A DNA stretch of 64,000 nt from Mucilaginibacter daejeonensis (GCF_020783335.1 NZ_CP086068.1:682001-746000), one strand, 5' to 3'. Shown: positions 9,849-19,436, counted from the stretch's first letter. Program-made: numbers and translations. The notes: generated by a model from the letters alone, not told the origin.

Positions 9849-9871
9849 AACATCAGCCTAATTATTTGATC

Positions 9872-10219
9872 ATGTCAGAAATAAAACATACAGAAGAATT
9901 ACACGGCGAACATGCCGAGCACGAGACCATGAGCCGCGGCAAGATCTGGCAAGTGTTTTTTGTATTGCTGGGTATCACCGTTATCGAGTTCTTTATCGCG
10001 CTTTACCTGGTACCCAAAGGCATACTTGCCCTTAATGTGGCCAACCCGGTATACATCGTATTAACGCTGGCTAAAGCATTTTATATCGTGGCCTACTTCA
10101 TGCACTTGAAGTTCGAGAAAGTTGGTCTGATATACTCTTTGGTAGTGCCGATATTGTTCATCGTAGGATTGATACTGGTACTTACCAACGAAAGTCACCA
10201 CTGGGTGGACCTAAGGTAA
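9872..10219 (+). CDS. Cytochrome c oxidase subunit IV
   Basis: A 115-residue protein with a His/Glu-rich N-terminal segment (HTEELHGEHAEHE) and three hydrophobic helices, matching the prokaryotic subunit IV family. The helix VLTLAKAFYIVAYFMHLKFE contains the family motif KAFYIVAYFMHLK. The ATG at 9872 is preferred; an earlier in-frame codon would overlap the upstream gene. It probably stabilises the CuB region during assembly. Confidence 0.9.
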   Translation: MSEIKHTEELHGEHAEHETMSRGKIWQVFFVLLGITVIEFFIALYLVPKGILALNVANPVYIVLTLAKAFYIVAYFMHLKFEKVGLIYSLVVPILFIVGLILVLTNESHHWVDLR

Positions 10220-10227
10220 GTAACCTG

Positions 10228-10926
10228 ATGAACGGGTTATCTAACCAAATAAAAAAGATAGTGATCCTGGTGCTCGTATTAGCAGTACCAGGATCTTTGT
10301 ATTATTTACTTACCCAAAAAGGTAAGAATCGCTACAAACCGCTCCCTATTTACGGTCCCAAGCAGGTAGCCAAGACCGGGCATACACGCCGCGGCAAATA
10401 CATCCCCGATACTATTTACCACCAACTTCCCGACTTTACGCTTACTAACCAATTAGGCAAGCCGGTAAAGTTGAAGGACTTTGATTACAAAGTGTTCGTG
10501 GTGAACTTCTTTTACGGCCACTGCCCTGAGGTATGTGCCAATGTGAATAAGAACATCGATCGCCTGGCGGGAGCCTTTCGCAAGAACAAGATGGTGAAGT
10601 TCGTGAGCATAACGGTAGACCCTCAACGAGACGATGTAAAGGCACTGGAGGCCTATTCCAAACCATTCGGCTTTCCTGCCGATAAATGGATGTTCCTGAC
10701 CGGTGACACGACCACGATATATGGCCTGGCCCGTAACGGTTTTTTAGTGAACGCCGTTAAGGTAGATAACAACTTTATTTTCGATAGTAAACTGATCTTG
10801 ATGGACGCCGAAAAGCGCATTCGCGGGACCTACGATGGTACCAACCTGCAGGATGTGGCCCGGCTGAACGACGAGATCAAAGTACAGATAGCAGAAGAAC
10901 TGCGTAAGATCAAAGCCCCTGATTGA
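10228..10926 (+). CDS. SCO1/SenC family copper chaperone
   Basis: Thioredoxin-fold protein that delivers copper to the CuA site of subunit II. After an N-terminal membrane anchor (residues about 8-28) comes the SCO domain with the copper motif CPEVC inside FFYGHCPEVCANV, and the third ligand as the His/Asp-rich region after VKVDNNF. The helix-strand order and TVDPQRDDVKALEAYS match the family. Its position behind the oxidase subunits and before DUF420 is typical. Confidence 0.92.
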   Translation: MNGLSNQIKKIVILVLVLAVPGSLYYLLTQKGKNRYKPLPIYGPKQVAKTGHTRRGKYIPDTIYHQLPDFTLTNQLGKPVKLKDFDYKVFVVNFFYGHCPEVCANVNKNIDRLAGAFRKNKMVKFVSITVDPQRDDVKALEAYSKPFGFPADKWMFLTGDTTTIYGLARNGFLVNAVKVDNNFIFDSKLILMDAEKRIRGTYDGTNLQDVARLNDEIKVQIAEELRKIKAPD

Positions 10927-10932
10927 CCGATC

Positions 10933-11511
10933 ATGAATTTTTCCGATAAATTGATATTCCGCTTCGTAGCGGGCGTTTCTATATTTGTATTTGTGGTGGT
11001 GGCTATACTTGGTGCCAAAGTATTACCCGCGCCGGCCGTATCACCGCAACTTTTATACTTGTTACCTAAACTGAACGCTTTCCTGAACGGTGCGTGCAGT
11101 GTATTGCTACTAATATCGTTGTACATGATCAGGTTAAAGAACATCACATGGCACAAGCGCATCAACATATTGGCTTTTTGCCTTTCGGCTCTTTTCCTGG
11201 TGTCATATATCCTGTTCCACTGGTTGGGTACCGACACTAAGTATGGAGACCTTAATAGTGATCATGTATTGTCAGATATCGAGAAAGCAGCGGTCGGTAG
11301 CGTCAGGTATGTATATTATGTGATCCTGGTCACACACATCATACTGGCAGCAGCTGTTTTGCCGTTAATATTATTGAGCTTTCAACGTGGGTTACAAATG
11401 CAGGTAGAGAAGCACAAAAAATTAGTACGCTGGGCTTTCCCGGTTTGGCTGTATGTGACCGTGACCGGCGTGATCATTTACGTGATGATCTCTCCGTACT
11501 ATAATTTCTGA
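10933..11511 (+). CDS. DUF420 membrane protein
   Basis: A 192-residue protein with five predicted helices of the DUF420 family, which sits beside oxidase assembly genes in many bacteria. Conserved histidines occur at NITWHKRINI, LFHWLGTD and THIILA. These could bind haem or copper, but the function is unproven. It starts 6 nt after the SCO gene, implying a role in oxidase biogenesis. Confidence 0.85.
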   Translation: MNFSDKLIFRFVAGVSIFVFVVVAILGAKVLPAPAVSPQLLYLLPKLNAFLNGACSVLLLISLYMIRLKNITWHKRINILAFCLSALFLVSYILFHWLGTDTKYGDLNSDHVLSDIEKAAVGSVRYVYYVILVTHIILAAAVLPLILLSFQRGLQMQVEKHKKLVRWAFPVWLYVTVTGVIIYVMISPYYNF

Positions 11512-11539
11512 TAAACATCAAGTACCTTTATATACGATC

Positions 11540-11818
11540 ATGACGAACCAACTCAAACTAACTGTATTGGCTCTATTTATGGGCCTCATGGTGTTAAGCA
11601 CTATTAGTGTAAAGGCGCAATGTGCCATGTGTTCGGCCACTGCCGAGGCCGGCGTTAAAGATGGTAACACTGAAGCCAACGGGCTTAACAACGGTATCAT
11701 GTACCTGCTGGCGGCTCCGTATATAGCGGTGGCAGTGGTAGGTTACGTTTGGTATAAAAAATATCGTCGCAAAAATGTTGACATCAACATGAGCAACGAA
11801 AAACTTCATTTGAATTAA
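11540..11818 (+). CDS. Small exported membrane protein with CxxC motif
   Basis: A 92-residue protein I cannot assign to a named family. It has a Sec signal-like start ending near VKAQ, then CAMCSATAEAG (a CxxC pair just after the predicted cleavage site), one membrane helix (about residues 53-73) and a basic tail YKKYRRK. It is the last gene of the oxidase cluster, 28 nt after DUF420 and just before a terminator. A role in copper or thiol handling during oxidase assembly is an inference from the CxxC motif and location. Confidence 0.75.
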   Translation: MTNQLKLTVLALFMGLMVLSTISVKAQCAMCSATAEAGVKDGNTEANGLNNGIMYLLAAPYIAVAVVGYVWYKKYRRKNVDINMSNEKLHLN

Positions 11819-11824
11819 ACACCT

Positions 11825-11849
11825 GATCCGGCCCTGTGCCGGATCTTTT
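11825..11849 (+). terminator. Terminator closing the oxidase cluster
   Basis: An 8-bp perfect stem (GATCCGGC with GCCGGATC), 5-nt loop and four T residues, 6 nt after the stop of the small CxxC protein. Confidence 0.8.
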
Positions 11850-11872
11850 GTCATAACACCATCTATCTATTT

Positions 11873-12277
11873 ATGACACCTACACCTAAAGGCTGGGCCA
11901 TGCTCCATGCTAAATGCCCGCGTTGCCGTCGCGGCAATATGTTCAAAGGCAGCATGTACAGTTTTGGTGGTAACTCCATGTACGAGAATTGTACGCACTG
12001 TAACCTGCACTTTGAGATAGAGCCTGGATATTTTTATGCCTCCATGTATGTGAGTTATTCCTTTAATGTGGCTGAGGCCGTTACCTTGGCAATGGGCGCT
12101 TATATTCTTACTGGCAGTGAATCGCCCTGGTTATACCTGGCTGTCATATTAGGCGGATGCTTTCTGCTTGCTCCGTTCAACTATCGTTACTCACGTGTGA
12201 TCCTTTTATACTGGCTTTCGCCCAAGATACATTACCAAGCTTACTTAGATACCGATGATCCAAAAAGAGACTTTTGA
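11873..12277 (+). CDS. DUF983 protein with zinc-ribbon-like CxxC pairs
   Basis: A 134-residue DUF983 family protein. Two CxxC pairs (CPRCRRG and CTHC) separated by about 25 residues form a zinc-ribbon-like head, followed by two membrane helices (about residues 60-80 and 90-108). The molecular role is unknown. Its 3' end overlaps the following DUF2461 gene by 23 nt, which suggests co-expression. It lies next to the oxidase cluster but behind a terminator. Confidence 0.85.
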   Translation: MTPTPKGWAMLHAKCPRCRRGNMFKGSMYSFGGNSMYENCTHCNLHFEIEPGYFYASMYVSYSFNVAEAVTLAMGAYILTGSESPWLYLAVILGGCFLLAPFNYRYSRVILLYWLSPKIHYQAYLDTDDPKRDF

Positions 12278-12914
12278 TTTTTTAGCCGACCTGGCTCAGA
12301 ACAATGCACGTGAATGGTTCGCGGTCAACAAAGGCCGGTATGAGCATGCCCATCAAAACGTGATCGAGTTCGCAGGGCAATTGATCAAAGCCCTGAGTAA
12401 GATAGATGCAAGTGTTGATGCCGATCAGGACCCTAAAAAGTGTGTGATGCGGATCTACCGCGATACACGGTTCAGTAAAGATAAAACGCCATACAAGATC
12501 AATTTTGGCATTGGGCGCCTTAACAAGAGTAAGGATCCTGAAACTGGGTATTACTTACAGATACAACCGGGTGGCTCATTTATAGCCGGAGGTTATTGGA
12601 TGCCCGAAGGAGAACATATCAGATCTATACGTCAGGAGATAGACTACAATGCCGCCGACCTGGTGAGCATCATTGATGCGCCCGATTTCAAAAAGACCTT
12701 CGGCGAGTTCAGAGACCAGGAAAAATTGAAAACTGTTCCTAAAGGCTACGATGCCGACAATGAGCACATCGACCTGTTGAAACTGAAAAGCTTCATCGCT
12801 TACCGTAACCTCAAAGACAAAGAACTGATGACCGCGAATGCGGCTACGCACATTGCGACCCTGTGCGGCAAACTACAACCACTGAACGTATTTTTAGAGA
12901 ATGCCCTTAGCTAA
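12255..12914 (+). CDS. DUF2461 (TIGR02453) family protein
   Basis: A 219-residue soluble protein of the DUF2461/TIGR02453 family, recognised from the opening FLADLAQNNAREWF followed by the YRDTRFSKDKTPYK motif and PGGSFIAGGYW. The biochemical function of the family is not established. It overlaps the end of the DUF983 gene and lies 25 nt before an OmpA-like lipoprotein. Confidence 0.87.
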   Translation: MIQKETFDFLADLAQNNAREWFAVNKGRYEHAHQNVIEFAGQLIKALSKIDASVDADQDPKKCVMRIYRDTRFSKDKTPYKINFGIGRLNKSKDPETGYYLQIQPGGSFIAGGYWMPEGEHIRSIRQEIDYNAADLVSIIDAPDFKKTFGEFRDQEKLKTVPKGYDADNEHIDLLKLKSFIAYRNLKDKELMTANAATHIATLCGKLQPLNVFLENALS

Positions 12915-12939
12915 TTCAACGCAACCTTATATTACTTAC

Positions 12940-13758
12940 ATGAGTTTCAAATATCTATTGATCGCCTTGCTTGCCGGGTTATCCATGTCATCTTGCAAGG
13001 TCATGTCGACCAAGTCCTACAAAGCCCTTATCGCTGGCCGCGATTCGTTACAGGCCCGTGCCAACACGCTGGAAGAGGAGCGCGCAAAGCTTCAAGGTGA
13101 CACCGCTCGGCTGTACCGGGAGATGAGTGACCTGCAACGCGAGTATAACGGTCTGTCGCGCGATATGACACGCAATTCGGGACAATTGACCCGTCTTTCG
13201 GCCGATCTGCAAAAACGCGAGGCTCGCTTGCGTGAGGTGGAGGAGATACTGCGCAAACGCGATGAAGCCACCAATGCGCTTAAGAACAAATTACAGCAAG
13301 CACTGTTAGGATTTCAACAAAGCGGACTATCAGTCGACGTGCGCAACGGCAAGGTGTATGTATCACTTACAGACAAGTTGCTGTTCCCGTCGGGCAGTAT
13401 AGTGATCGATGAAAAGGGTAAGCAGGCTTTGAAGCAATTGGCTGTGGTATTGAACAGGGAGCCTAATATCGATCTTTCGGTAGAGGGACACACTGATAAC
13501 CAAAAGGTGAATAACCTTGGCCAGATCAAAGATAACTGGGATCTGAGCGTGTTGCGCGCCACATCGGTAAGCCGATACCTCACTGAGGTGGAGAAGATCG
13601 ATGCCAGGCGCATCACAGCTACCGGTAAAGGCGAGTTCCAGCCGTTGGATGTGGCCAACACACCTGAGGCTCGTGCCCGCAACCGCCGGATCGAGATCGT
13701 GCTTACGCCAAAGCTTGATGAGCTATACAACCTGATCGGTACGCAAAAAGTTAAGTAA
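12940..13758 (+). CDS. OmpA-family lipoprotein (peptidoglycan-binding)
   Basis: A 272-residue outer-membrane lipoprotein. The signal peptide ends in the lipobox SMSSC. Residues about 35-125 form a long charged coiled coil, and the C-terminal about 120 residues are an OmpA domain with the peptidoglycan-binding signature SVEGHTDNQ and later RRIEIVLTPK. It probably tethers the outer membrane to the cell wall. The ATG at 12940 is chosen because the earlier in-frame ATG at 12901 lies within the upstream gene and would spoil the signal peptide. Confidence 0.9.
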   Translation: MSFKYLLIALLAGLSMSSCKVMSTKSYKALIAGRDSLQARANTLEEERAKLQGDTARLYREMSDLQREYNGLSRDMTRNSGQLTRLSADLQKREARLREVEEILRKRDEATNALKNKLQQALLGFQQSGLSVDVRNGKVYVSLTDKLLFPSGSIVIDEKGKQALKQLAVVLNREPNIDLSVEGHTDNQKVNNLGQIKDNWDLSVLRATSVSRYLTEVEKIDARRITATGKGEFQPLDVANTPEARARNRRIEIVLTPKLDELYNLIGTQKVK

Positions 13759-13855
13759 CATCTTTTCTTCTTATCAATAACATGATGAGAGGGGGATAAC
13801 AGAGTAAAGGAATTGAACTCCGTAAAGCGGAGCAGATGTAGAGAGATAGACTGTT

Positions 13856-14623
13856 ATGAAGAGGTACGCGATAATTTCTGACGTTCACGGCAACCTACTC
13901 GCCTTGCAGGCAATACTGGCCGATATCCAGCAACGCGGCATTGAGCAAATCATCAACTTAGGCGACCACGTGTTCGGTGCACTGGAGCCCGAACTGTCGG
14001 CCAATATTATTCGTAACACACCCCATATGCTATGCATCTCAGGTAATACTGACCGCGAGATCCTGGAAGCCTTAGACGTGGTATCAGAGAAAGAGAATAT
14101 GGAAAGGGTTAAGGCCGACCTATCGGCCGATACTATTGCTTGGTTGAAGGACCTGCCACCTACGGCCGACTGCGACGGTATCTTCTTTGTATGCCATGGT
14201 ACACCCGAAAGCGATAATGAATATTTACTGGAGCTGGTAAGACCGGAAGGCGTGTTCGTGCATGAAGATGAGCATCTGGTCGAACGTACTAAGCACATCG
14301 CGCAGCCTATCATTTTATGCGGACACTCGCATGTTAACCGTGTAGTGCACTTGAGTAGCGGTAAGGTGATCCTGAATCCTGGTAGTGTTGGTTTACCTGC
14401 CTACCTGGGTAATGGCGAATATCGCTTTGCTATGGAATCAATGACACCTCACGCTAAATATGCCATTGTGAGTATAGATAGCAAAGAGCAATATCACATT
14501 GAACAGATCGCTTGCCATTATGATTGGAACAAAGCATCGCATGTGGCCAAGGCAAATGGTAGTGTCAATTGGTCACAGTTCTTACTACACGGGCGCATGC
14601 CTAGAGACCTCCGCTCGAAATAA
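13856..14623 (+). CDS. Metallophosphoesterase, YfcE-like
   Basis: A 255-residue calcineurin-like phosphoesterase. The dinuclear metal site is complete: SDVHGN (Asp, His), NLGDHVFG (Asp), SGNTD (Asn), FVCHGTP (His) and LCGHSHVNR (two His). A C-terminal extension of about 60 residues follows the catalytic core. Such enzymes cleave phosphodiesters; the substrate cannot be told from sequence. It stands alone, with a terminator shared with the convergent rfbC operon. Confidence 0.88.
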   Translation: MKRYAIISDVHGNLLALQAILADIQQRGIEQIINLGDHVFGALEPELSANIIRNTPHMLCISGNTDREILEALDVVSEKENMERVKADLSADTIAWLKDLPPTADCDGIFFVCHGTPESDNEYLLELVRPEGVFVHEDEHLVERTKHIAQPIILCGHSHVNRVVHLSSGKVILNPGSVGLPAYLGNGEYRFAMESMTPHAKYAIVSIDSKEQYHIEQIACHYDWNKASHVAKANGSVNWSQFLLHGRMPRDLRSK

Positions 14624-14634
14624 GGAGTGATAAC

Positions 14635-14678
14635 AAAAAGAACCGCCGCTACTTCAAGAGTAATGGCGGTTCTTTTTT
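14635..14678. terminator. Bidirectional terminator between phosphoesterase and rfbC
   Basis: A 13-bp stem (AAAAAGAACCGCC with GGCGGTTCTTTTT) lies between convergent genes. The A-run on one side and T-run on the other would allow termination in both directions. Confidence 0.8.
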
Positions 14679-14693
14679 GCTATAAAGGGTATG

Positions 14694-15242
14694 TTAGAAC
14701 GGACTAACGAAATCGTCAAATTTTTGAAGCAGTTCATCTTTAGGCGATAGCAATACTTCGGTCTCGTTAACGCCCCAGCCTAAGGCTAAGGTAGGGTCGT
14801 TCCAAAGCACACCTATCTCCGAGTCTTTATCGTAATAGTTGGTCACTTTGTAGGTAAAGATCGTATCGTCCTCAAGGGTCACAAAGCCATGTAAAAAACC
14901 AGGCGGGACCCAGAACTGCAATTGATTCTCGCTACTTAATTCAACCGATACATGCTGACCGTAAGTAGGCGAATCTTTGCGAATGTCCACCGCGATGTCA
15001 AGCACTCGGCCCTGGATTACTCTTACCAATTTACCCTGAGCAAAAGGTGGCGCTTGTGCATGCATGCCCCTCAGAGTTCCCTTTTGCGAAAAGGATTGGT
15101 TATCCTGAACAAAGTCGGCAATGATTCCGGCGTCCTCAAATTTCTTCTTGTTGTAGCTTTCAAAAAAATAACCACGGTCATCCGGGAAGATGCGCGGCTC
15201 AATGATCAAAAGACCTTCAATAGCGGTAGTTGTAACTTTCAT
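14694..15242 (-). CDS. rfbC: dTDP-4-dehydrorhamnose 3,5-epimerase
   Basis: Third enzyme of dTDP-L-rhamnose synthesis, inverting C3 and C5 of dTDP-4-keto-6-deoxyglucose. The 182-residue cupin shows GTLRGMHAQ (catalytic His), QGKLVRVIQGRVLD, AVDIRKDSPTYG and WVPPGFLHGF. The other rhamnose-pathway genes are not in this window. It overlaps the upstream DUF4286 gene by 4 nt and is the last gene of a three-gene minus-strand unit. Confidence 0.93.
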   Translation of the reverse strand: MKVTTTAIEGLLIIEPRIFPDDRGYFFESYNKKKFEDAGIIADFVQDNQSFSQKGTLRGMHAQAPPFAQGKLVRVIQGRVLDIAVDIRKDSPTYGQHVSVELSSENQLQFWVPPGFLHGFVTLEDDTIFTYKVTNYYDKDSEIGVLWNDPTLALGWGVNETEVLLSPKDELLQKFDDFVSPF

Positions 15243-15547
15243 GGTGTGATAATATGTTGCATCAGGCTGTTGAACAGCACGTAACGATTCTCAAATTGCT
15301 GATGATGACGGGTGTGCAGCTGGTGAAGATGCTGTTCTTTAAATTGATGATAGCGGTCAATGCTATCGGTGCTGTACTGTATACAGTAGGTCACGCCCTC
15401 GTTGGGTGAGTCCAGCACCTCTAATATCTGGTGGTTATCAAAGCAGCCGGTAGCTAATGCGGCGGGTATGTGTTGAGTTTGCATCCAGTGCAGCCACTCG
15501 GCACCTGCTGAGGCCTCAACAACAAATGTTTCATTGTATATGATCAT
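15239..15547 (-). CDS. DUF4286 family protein
   Basis: A 102-residue soluble protein of the DUF4286 family found in Bacteroidetes, recognised from the opening MIIYNETFVVE followed by WLHWMQTQHIPAALATG. It resembles small ferredoxin-like-fold proteins; the function is unknown. It lies 17 nt after the TPR gene and overlaps rfbC by 4 nt. Confidence 0.82.
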   Translation of the reverse strand: MIIYNETFVVEASAGAEWLHWMQTQHIPAALATGCFDNHQILEVLDSPNEGVTYCIQYSTDSIDRYHQFKEQHLHQLHTRHHQQFENRYVLFNSLMQHIITP

Positions 15548-15564
15548 CGCCGCAAATTACAAAA

Positions 15565-17379
15565 TTATGGGGAGGTATCGGGCTTATCGCCACGCAAAGA
15601 CCGAAAATGTTTACGCGCCTCACCGATCCATATGCTACCCGGGTGATCAGTAATGATCTTTTGAAAATAATCTTTCGCGGTAGCGGGCTCATGCAACTGA
15701 TCCTCGTAAATGGTACCGAGCATATAGATCGCATCATCGGCCCATAGATCATTCGGGTGGTCGGCCACGATGCGTTTAAGTTGCGTTATTGCCAACGGAT
15801 AATTTTTTTGCTGAAGATAGATGCGCGCTTTGGCCATCATGATATCATCGCTCAATGGGTCGCCAGGATATTTTTGATCGATGCTGTCAAGGATCATCAT
15901 GGCCTTTTCTGGTCGTTCCTTGAATATCTCCAGGTCGGCACGGGCGTACTGCTTGAGCGCTTTGCCAGCCGTATCAACAGCCAATTGGTCACTGATCAGC
16001 AGCGAAAGGTTTAGTGCATCATTAGCGATCAGTTGCGAGGTGGCCGCTTTTAGCACGTTCAATTGGGCTTTGGCATATTGCAGGTCTCCGGTATAATAAG
16101 CAAGCTTGGCGTTCCGGTAATTAGCATCTTGCGCTATAGGCGTACCTGCATTGGCTTTTTCTACCTGACTGTAGATCAGTGTAGCTTCCCACGGTAGTCC
16201 GTTCATCAGGTAAACGTCGCCCAGGTCTAATTTGCAGTTAGCGTACAACTGCGGGCGCATATTAGTGATTCCCATCGCTTCTTCCAACAGCTTTTGTGCA
16301 TCATTCAGTTTATGCAGCTTGAAAGCCTGCAGGTTGGCCAGTTTTTGCATAGCGAATGCGGTACCGGCATTCTTACCGAACTCATTAAGTAAAGCCTGGT
16401 AATCCTTTTCAAGACTGAGCAGGTCGGCTTGGGTGTACTTTCCCGAGGTGATCTTCGATGCCTTCACATTCACCAGCTCTATCTTGGTCGGGATGTACAG
16501 GTCGTCGGTAGGCTTGTTACGGGTAAGCAGGTATTCATATCCTCGAATGGACGTATCATAAGCTTCGTTGGCGGCCAGTACGCGGCATAGTTCAAAAACA
16601 TCATTACCGCTACCTTTATGCTGTCGGCGATCGAGTGCCATGGCTTGGTTCAAAGCCTGGTCAAATTCTTTTTGTTGCAGATATAACCACGTCAGTAATC
16701 CCGAGTAAACGATCTGCTGCGGGTCTTTTTGTAAACGCCTCAATAATGCTGAGCGGAGCAGGTCATAGTCGGCCGTGCCTTCGTACAAACTGGCCAATAC
16801 GTTCTCGGCCTGGTTCAGATAGACCGGATTATCGGGTAAAAAATTCAGGTACTCATCGGTAACGCCAGGCTTATCGCGCTTCATGCGGTAAAGACTGATC
16901 AGCTCCATGGCAAAAAGGCGGTCGTTACGTAAGAGCTTACGCCCTTCTTTCAGTATGTTAGTAGCCTGATCAATATCTCCCACCTGGTAAAATTGTGTGG
17001 CCAGGCTACTGATGGAGGCCGGGTCAGGCGGTAACTTTTTGACCAGTTCGGCATAAACCTCGGAGGCTTTTTCGGGATGACCCTGTTCCGTGTAGATCTT
17101 GCCCAGCATGATCGCATATTGTGACTCGGCAGGATGTTTACGCAGTATCTTTTTAGTGATGTTCTCGGCCTCGTCGAGTTTTTTGAGGCTGATCAGTACG
17201 TCGGCATAAGGTTGAAAAAAAGCTTCGTTGTCTTGACGATACAGGCGCTGATAGATGTCGGCCGCTTTTTGTGTCTCGCCCGTTTGGGTATATTGCCGGG
17301 CCAGCTGCAGGTCATTGTCCTGCGCTGAAAGCCGGGTGCTTAAAGTAACCGATATCAATAGCAGAAAAATGTACTTCAT
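15565..17379 (-). CDS. Exported tetratricopeptide-repeat protein
   Basis: A 604-residue protein with a Sec signal (cleavage after LSAQ) and many TPR units across its length, for example GETQKAADIYQRLYRQ, GHPEKASEVYAELVKK and KNYPLAITQLKRIVADHP near the C-terminus. TPR arrays bind other proteins; such periplasmic scaffolds often serve envelope assembly. It heads the operon with DUF4286 and rfbC. No catalytic motif is visible. Confidence 0.88.
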   Translation of the reverse strand: MKYIFLLLISVTLSTRLSAQDNDLQLARQYTQTGETQKAADIYQRLYRQDNEAFFQPYADVLISLKKLDEAENITKKILRKHPAESQYAIMLGKIYTEQGHPEKASEVYAELVKKLPPDPASISSLATQFYQVGDIDQATNILKEGRKLLRNDRLFAMELISLYRMKRDKPGVTDEYLNFLPDNPVYLNQAENVLASLYEGTADYDLLRSALLRRLQKDPQQIVYSGLLTWLYLQQKEFDQALNQAMALDRRQHKGSGNDVFELCRVLAANEAYDTSIRGYEYLLTRNKPTDDLYIPTKIELVNVKASKITSGKYTQADLLSLEKDYQALLNEFGKNAGTAFAMQKLANLQAFKLHKLNDAQKLLEEAMGITNMRPQLYANCKLDLGDVYLMNGLPWEATLIYSQVEKANAGTPIAQDANYRNAKLAYYTGDLQYAKAQLNVLKAATSQLIANDALNLSLLISDQLAVDTAGKALKQYARADLEIFKERPEKAMMILDSIDQKYPGDPLSDDIMMAKARIYLQQKNYPLAITQLKRIVADHPNDLWADDAIYMLGTIYEDQLHEPATAKDYFQKIITDHPGSIWIGEARKHFRSLRGDKPDTSP

Positions 17380-17532
17380 CTATCCAAAAGTAATAAATTG
17401 CGGCTGATGCCGGGCGGTATTTACTATTAGTTGACGTAATATAACAACGGGTAAAATTATAGTGACATTGTTAAGCACTTTAGCAAATTTAGCTATTTTG
17501 ACCCTGCCCCTTATGAAGCGAAAAGATACAGC

Positions 17533-19425
17533 ATGTTTAACCGTTCGAAGCTCCTGTTTTTTCTGATACTGATACCTGTATTTTTTGCCTGTAACCATAA
17601 CGAGCAAAAACTCATTCCTATAAGTGACCTGTTCAAAACCCCCGGAAAAAGTTTCTTCAAGATATCGCCTGATGGTAAATACCTTTCTTACCTGAAACCT
17701 TACAAGGATAAACAGAACCTTTTCATACAATCCATTGCCGATGGTAAGGAGCGGATGGCCACCTCCTTTACCGATAATTCGGTACGCGAATATTTCTGGA
17801 CCTTTAACGATCAGCTAGTATTCAACCAGGACCTTTCAGACGTAGAAGAGTTTAAGCTCTACGCACTTGATGTGAAGACGTTGCATATCCGTACGCTTAT
17901 GAGCCAGCCGGCCAAGACCCGTATGCGCATGCTCAACCGCAACCGGCTCCAGCCCTATATGGTGACCATAAGCATGAACAAACGCAACCAGGGCGTATTT
18001 GATGTGTATCACCTTGACCTGCGCACAGGTGAACTTACTTTGTACATAGCCAACCCGGGTAACATCACCGACTGGTACTCCGACAGTGATGGAAAGATCC
18101 GCCTGGCCAAGGCATCTGATGGGGTCGATGAGACCATTTTATTCCGCAAGAGCGATAACGCGCCGTTCAAGCCGATCATCAAAAATAACTTTAAGAATAA
18201 GGTAGATCCTGTAGCATTTACCGATAAAGCTGATGTTTTTTATGCTCAATCCAACATCGGGCGCGATAAGATGGCTTTGGTGCAGATCAACGCGCTGACC
18301 GGTAAGGAAGAGAAGGTGGTCTATGCCAGTCCGCAGGTGGATATAACCGAAGTAGGTTACTCACGTAATAGGCGTACATTGGAATATGCGGCTTGGGAAG
18401 ATGACAAGCCACATAAGAAGTTCTTGAACGCTGACCTTGAACAGGTGTATACCGATATGAAGGCCAAGCTAAATAACAGTGTCATCAAATTTATTGACCG
18501 CGATACTGCCGAGACCCGCTACCTGATCAATGCCTACACTGACCGTGATCCTGGCACTTATTACCTGTATGAGCGAAAACTGCGGAAGCTATCACAGCTA
18601 AGCAATCTGAACAATAACGTGCGTGCGGCCGACCTGTGCCCCATGAAGCCGGTAGCATATAAAGCGGCCGACGGTACGCTCATACATGGATACCTGACCT
18701 TGCCATTAGGCAAAAAGCATAACGACCTGCCACTGGTGGTGATGCCACATGATGGCCCTGCCGATCGCAACCACTGGGGCTACAATGCCGAAGTACAATT
18801 TTTAGCGAATAGGGGATATGCAGTGTTCCAAACCAATTACCGTGGTTCTACTGGCTACGGTAAGGCCTTTTTCAGTGCCGGATTTAAGCAGGTAGGTGGC
18901 AAGATACAAAGCGACATCAAGGACGGCGTGCAATGGCTGATCAAACAAAAGATAGCCGACCCTAAACGTATCGCTATCATGGGGTATCGTTTTGGCGGGT
19001 TCTCCGCCTTGTACGGACTATCGTTCTATCCAAAGCTATATAGCTGTGCTGTGGTACAATCGGGCCTGATCAATTACTTTACTTATCTAAAGGATATACC
19101 GCCTTTTTTTAAACCTCGTTTGCAAATGACCTACGAGATGGTCGGTAACCCGGAAACGGACGCCGATCAATTCAGGGCTATATCGCCGGTGTTTCATGCT
19201 GATAAGATCAAAGATCCGCTGATCATCTTTCAGGGTGGCAAGGATCAGCGTGCTAACATCAGCGAGCTTAATCAATTCGTGCGAGAACTACAAAAACGGA
19301 ACGTGCCGGTGAAATATGTGCTGAAGGAAAATGAGCGCAACTATTTCAGGAGCGAACATAACCGGATGGACATGTATACCGAGATAGAAAAGTTTTTGGA
19401 GACCAACCTAAAGGCTAAACACTGA
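17533..19425 (+). CDS. S9 prolyl-oligopeptidase-like lipoprotein lacking catalytic Ser and His
   Basis: A 630-residue lipoprotein (lipobox VFFAC) with an N-terminal beta-propeller-like region (about 40-380) and a C-terminal alpha/beta-hydrolase domain of the S9 family (about 390-630). The oxyanion motif is MPHDGPADRN. The nucleophile elbow, normally GxSxGG, reads GYRFGG: Arg486 replaces the Ser. The Asp is kept (GGKDQRA, Asp571), but where EGH normally gives the His the protein has ERN (Asn603). It is therefore probably not a peptidase. It lies 11 nt before a histidine kinase and its regulator on the same strand, so a sensing or binding role is plausible. Confidence 0.85.
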   Translation: MFNRSKLLFFLILIPVFFACNHNEQKLIPISDLFKTPGKSFFKISPDGKYLSYLKPYKDKQNLFIQSIADGKERMATSFTDNSVREYFWTFNDQLVFNQDLSDVEEFKLYALDVKTLHIRTLMSQPAKTRMRMLNRNRLQPYMVTISMNKRNQGVFDVYHLDLRTGELTLYIANPGNITDWYSDSDGKIRLAKASDGVDETILFRKSDNAPFKPIIKNNFKNKVDPVAFTDKADVFYAQSNIGRDKMALVQINALTGKEEKVVYASPQVDITEVGYSRNRRTLEYAAWEDDKPHKKFLNADLEQVYTDMKAKLNNSVIKFIDRDTAETRYLINAYTDRDPGTYYLYERKLRKLSQLSNLNNNVRAADLCPMKPVAYKAADGTLIHGYLTLPLGKKHNDLPLVVMPHDGPADRNHWGYNAEVQFLANRGYAVFQTNYRGSTGYGKAFFSAGFKQVGGKIQSDIKDGVQWLIKQKIADPKRIAIMGYRFGGFSALYGLSFYPKLYSCAVVQSGLINYFTYLKDIPPFFKPRLQMTYEMVGNPETDADQFRAISPVFHADKIKDPLIIFQGGKDQRANISELNQFVRELQKRNVPVKYVLKENERNYFRSEHNRMDMYTEIEKFLETNLKAKH

Positions 19426-19436
19426 TCGGCAAGGTC

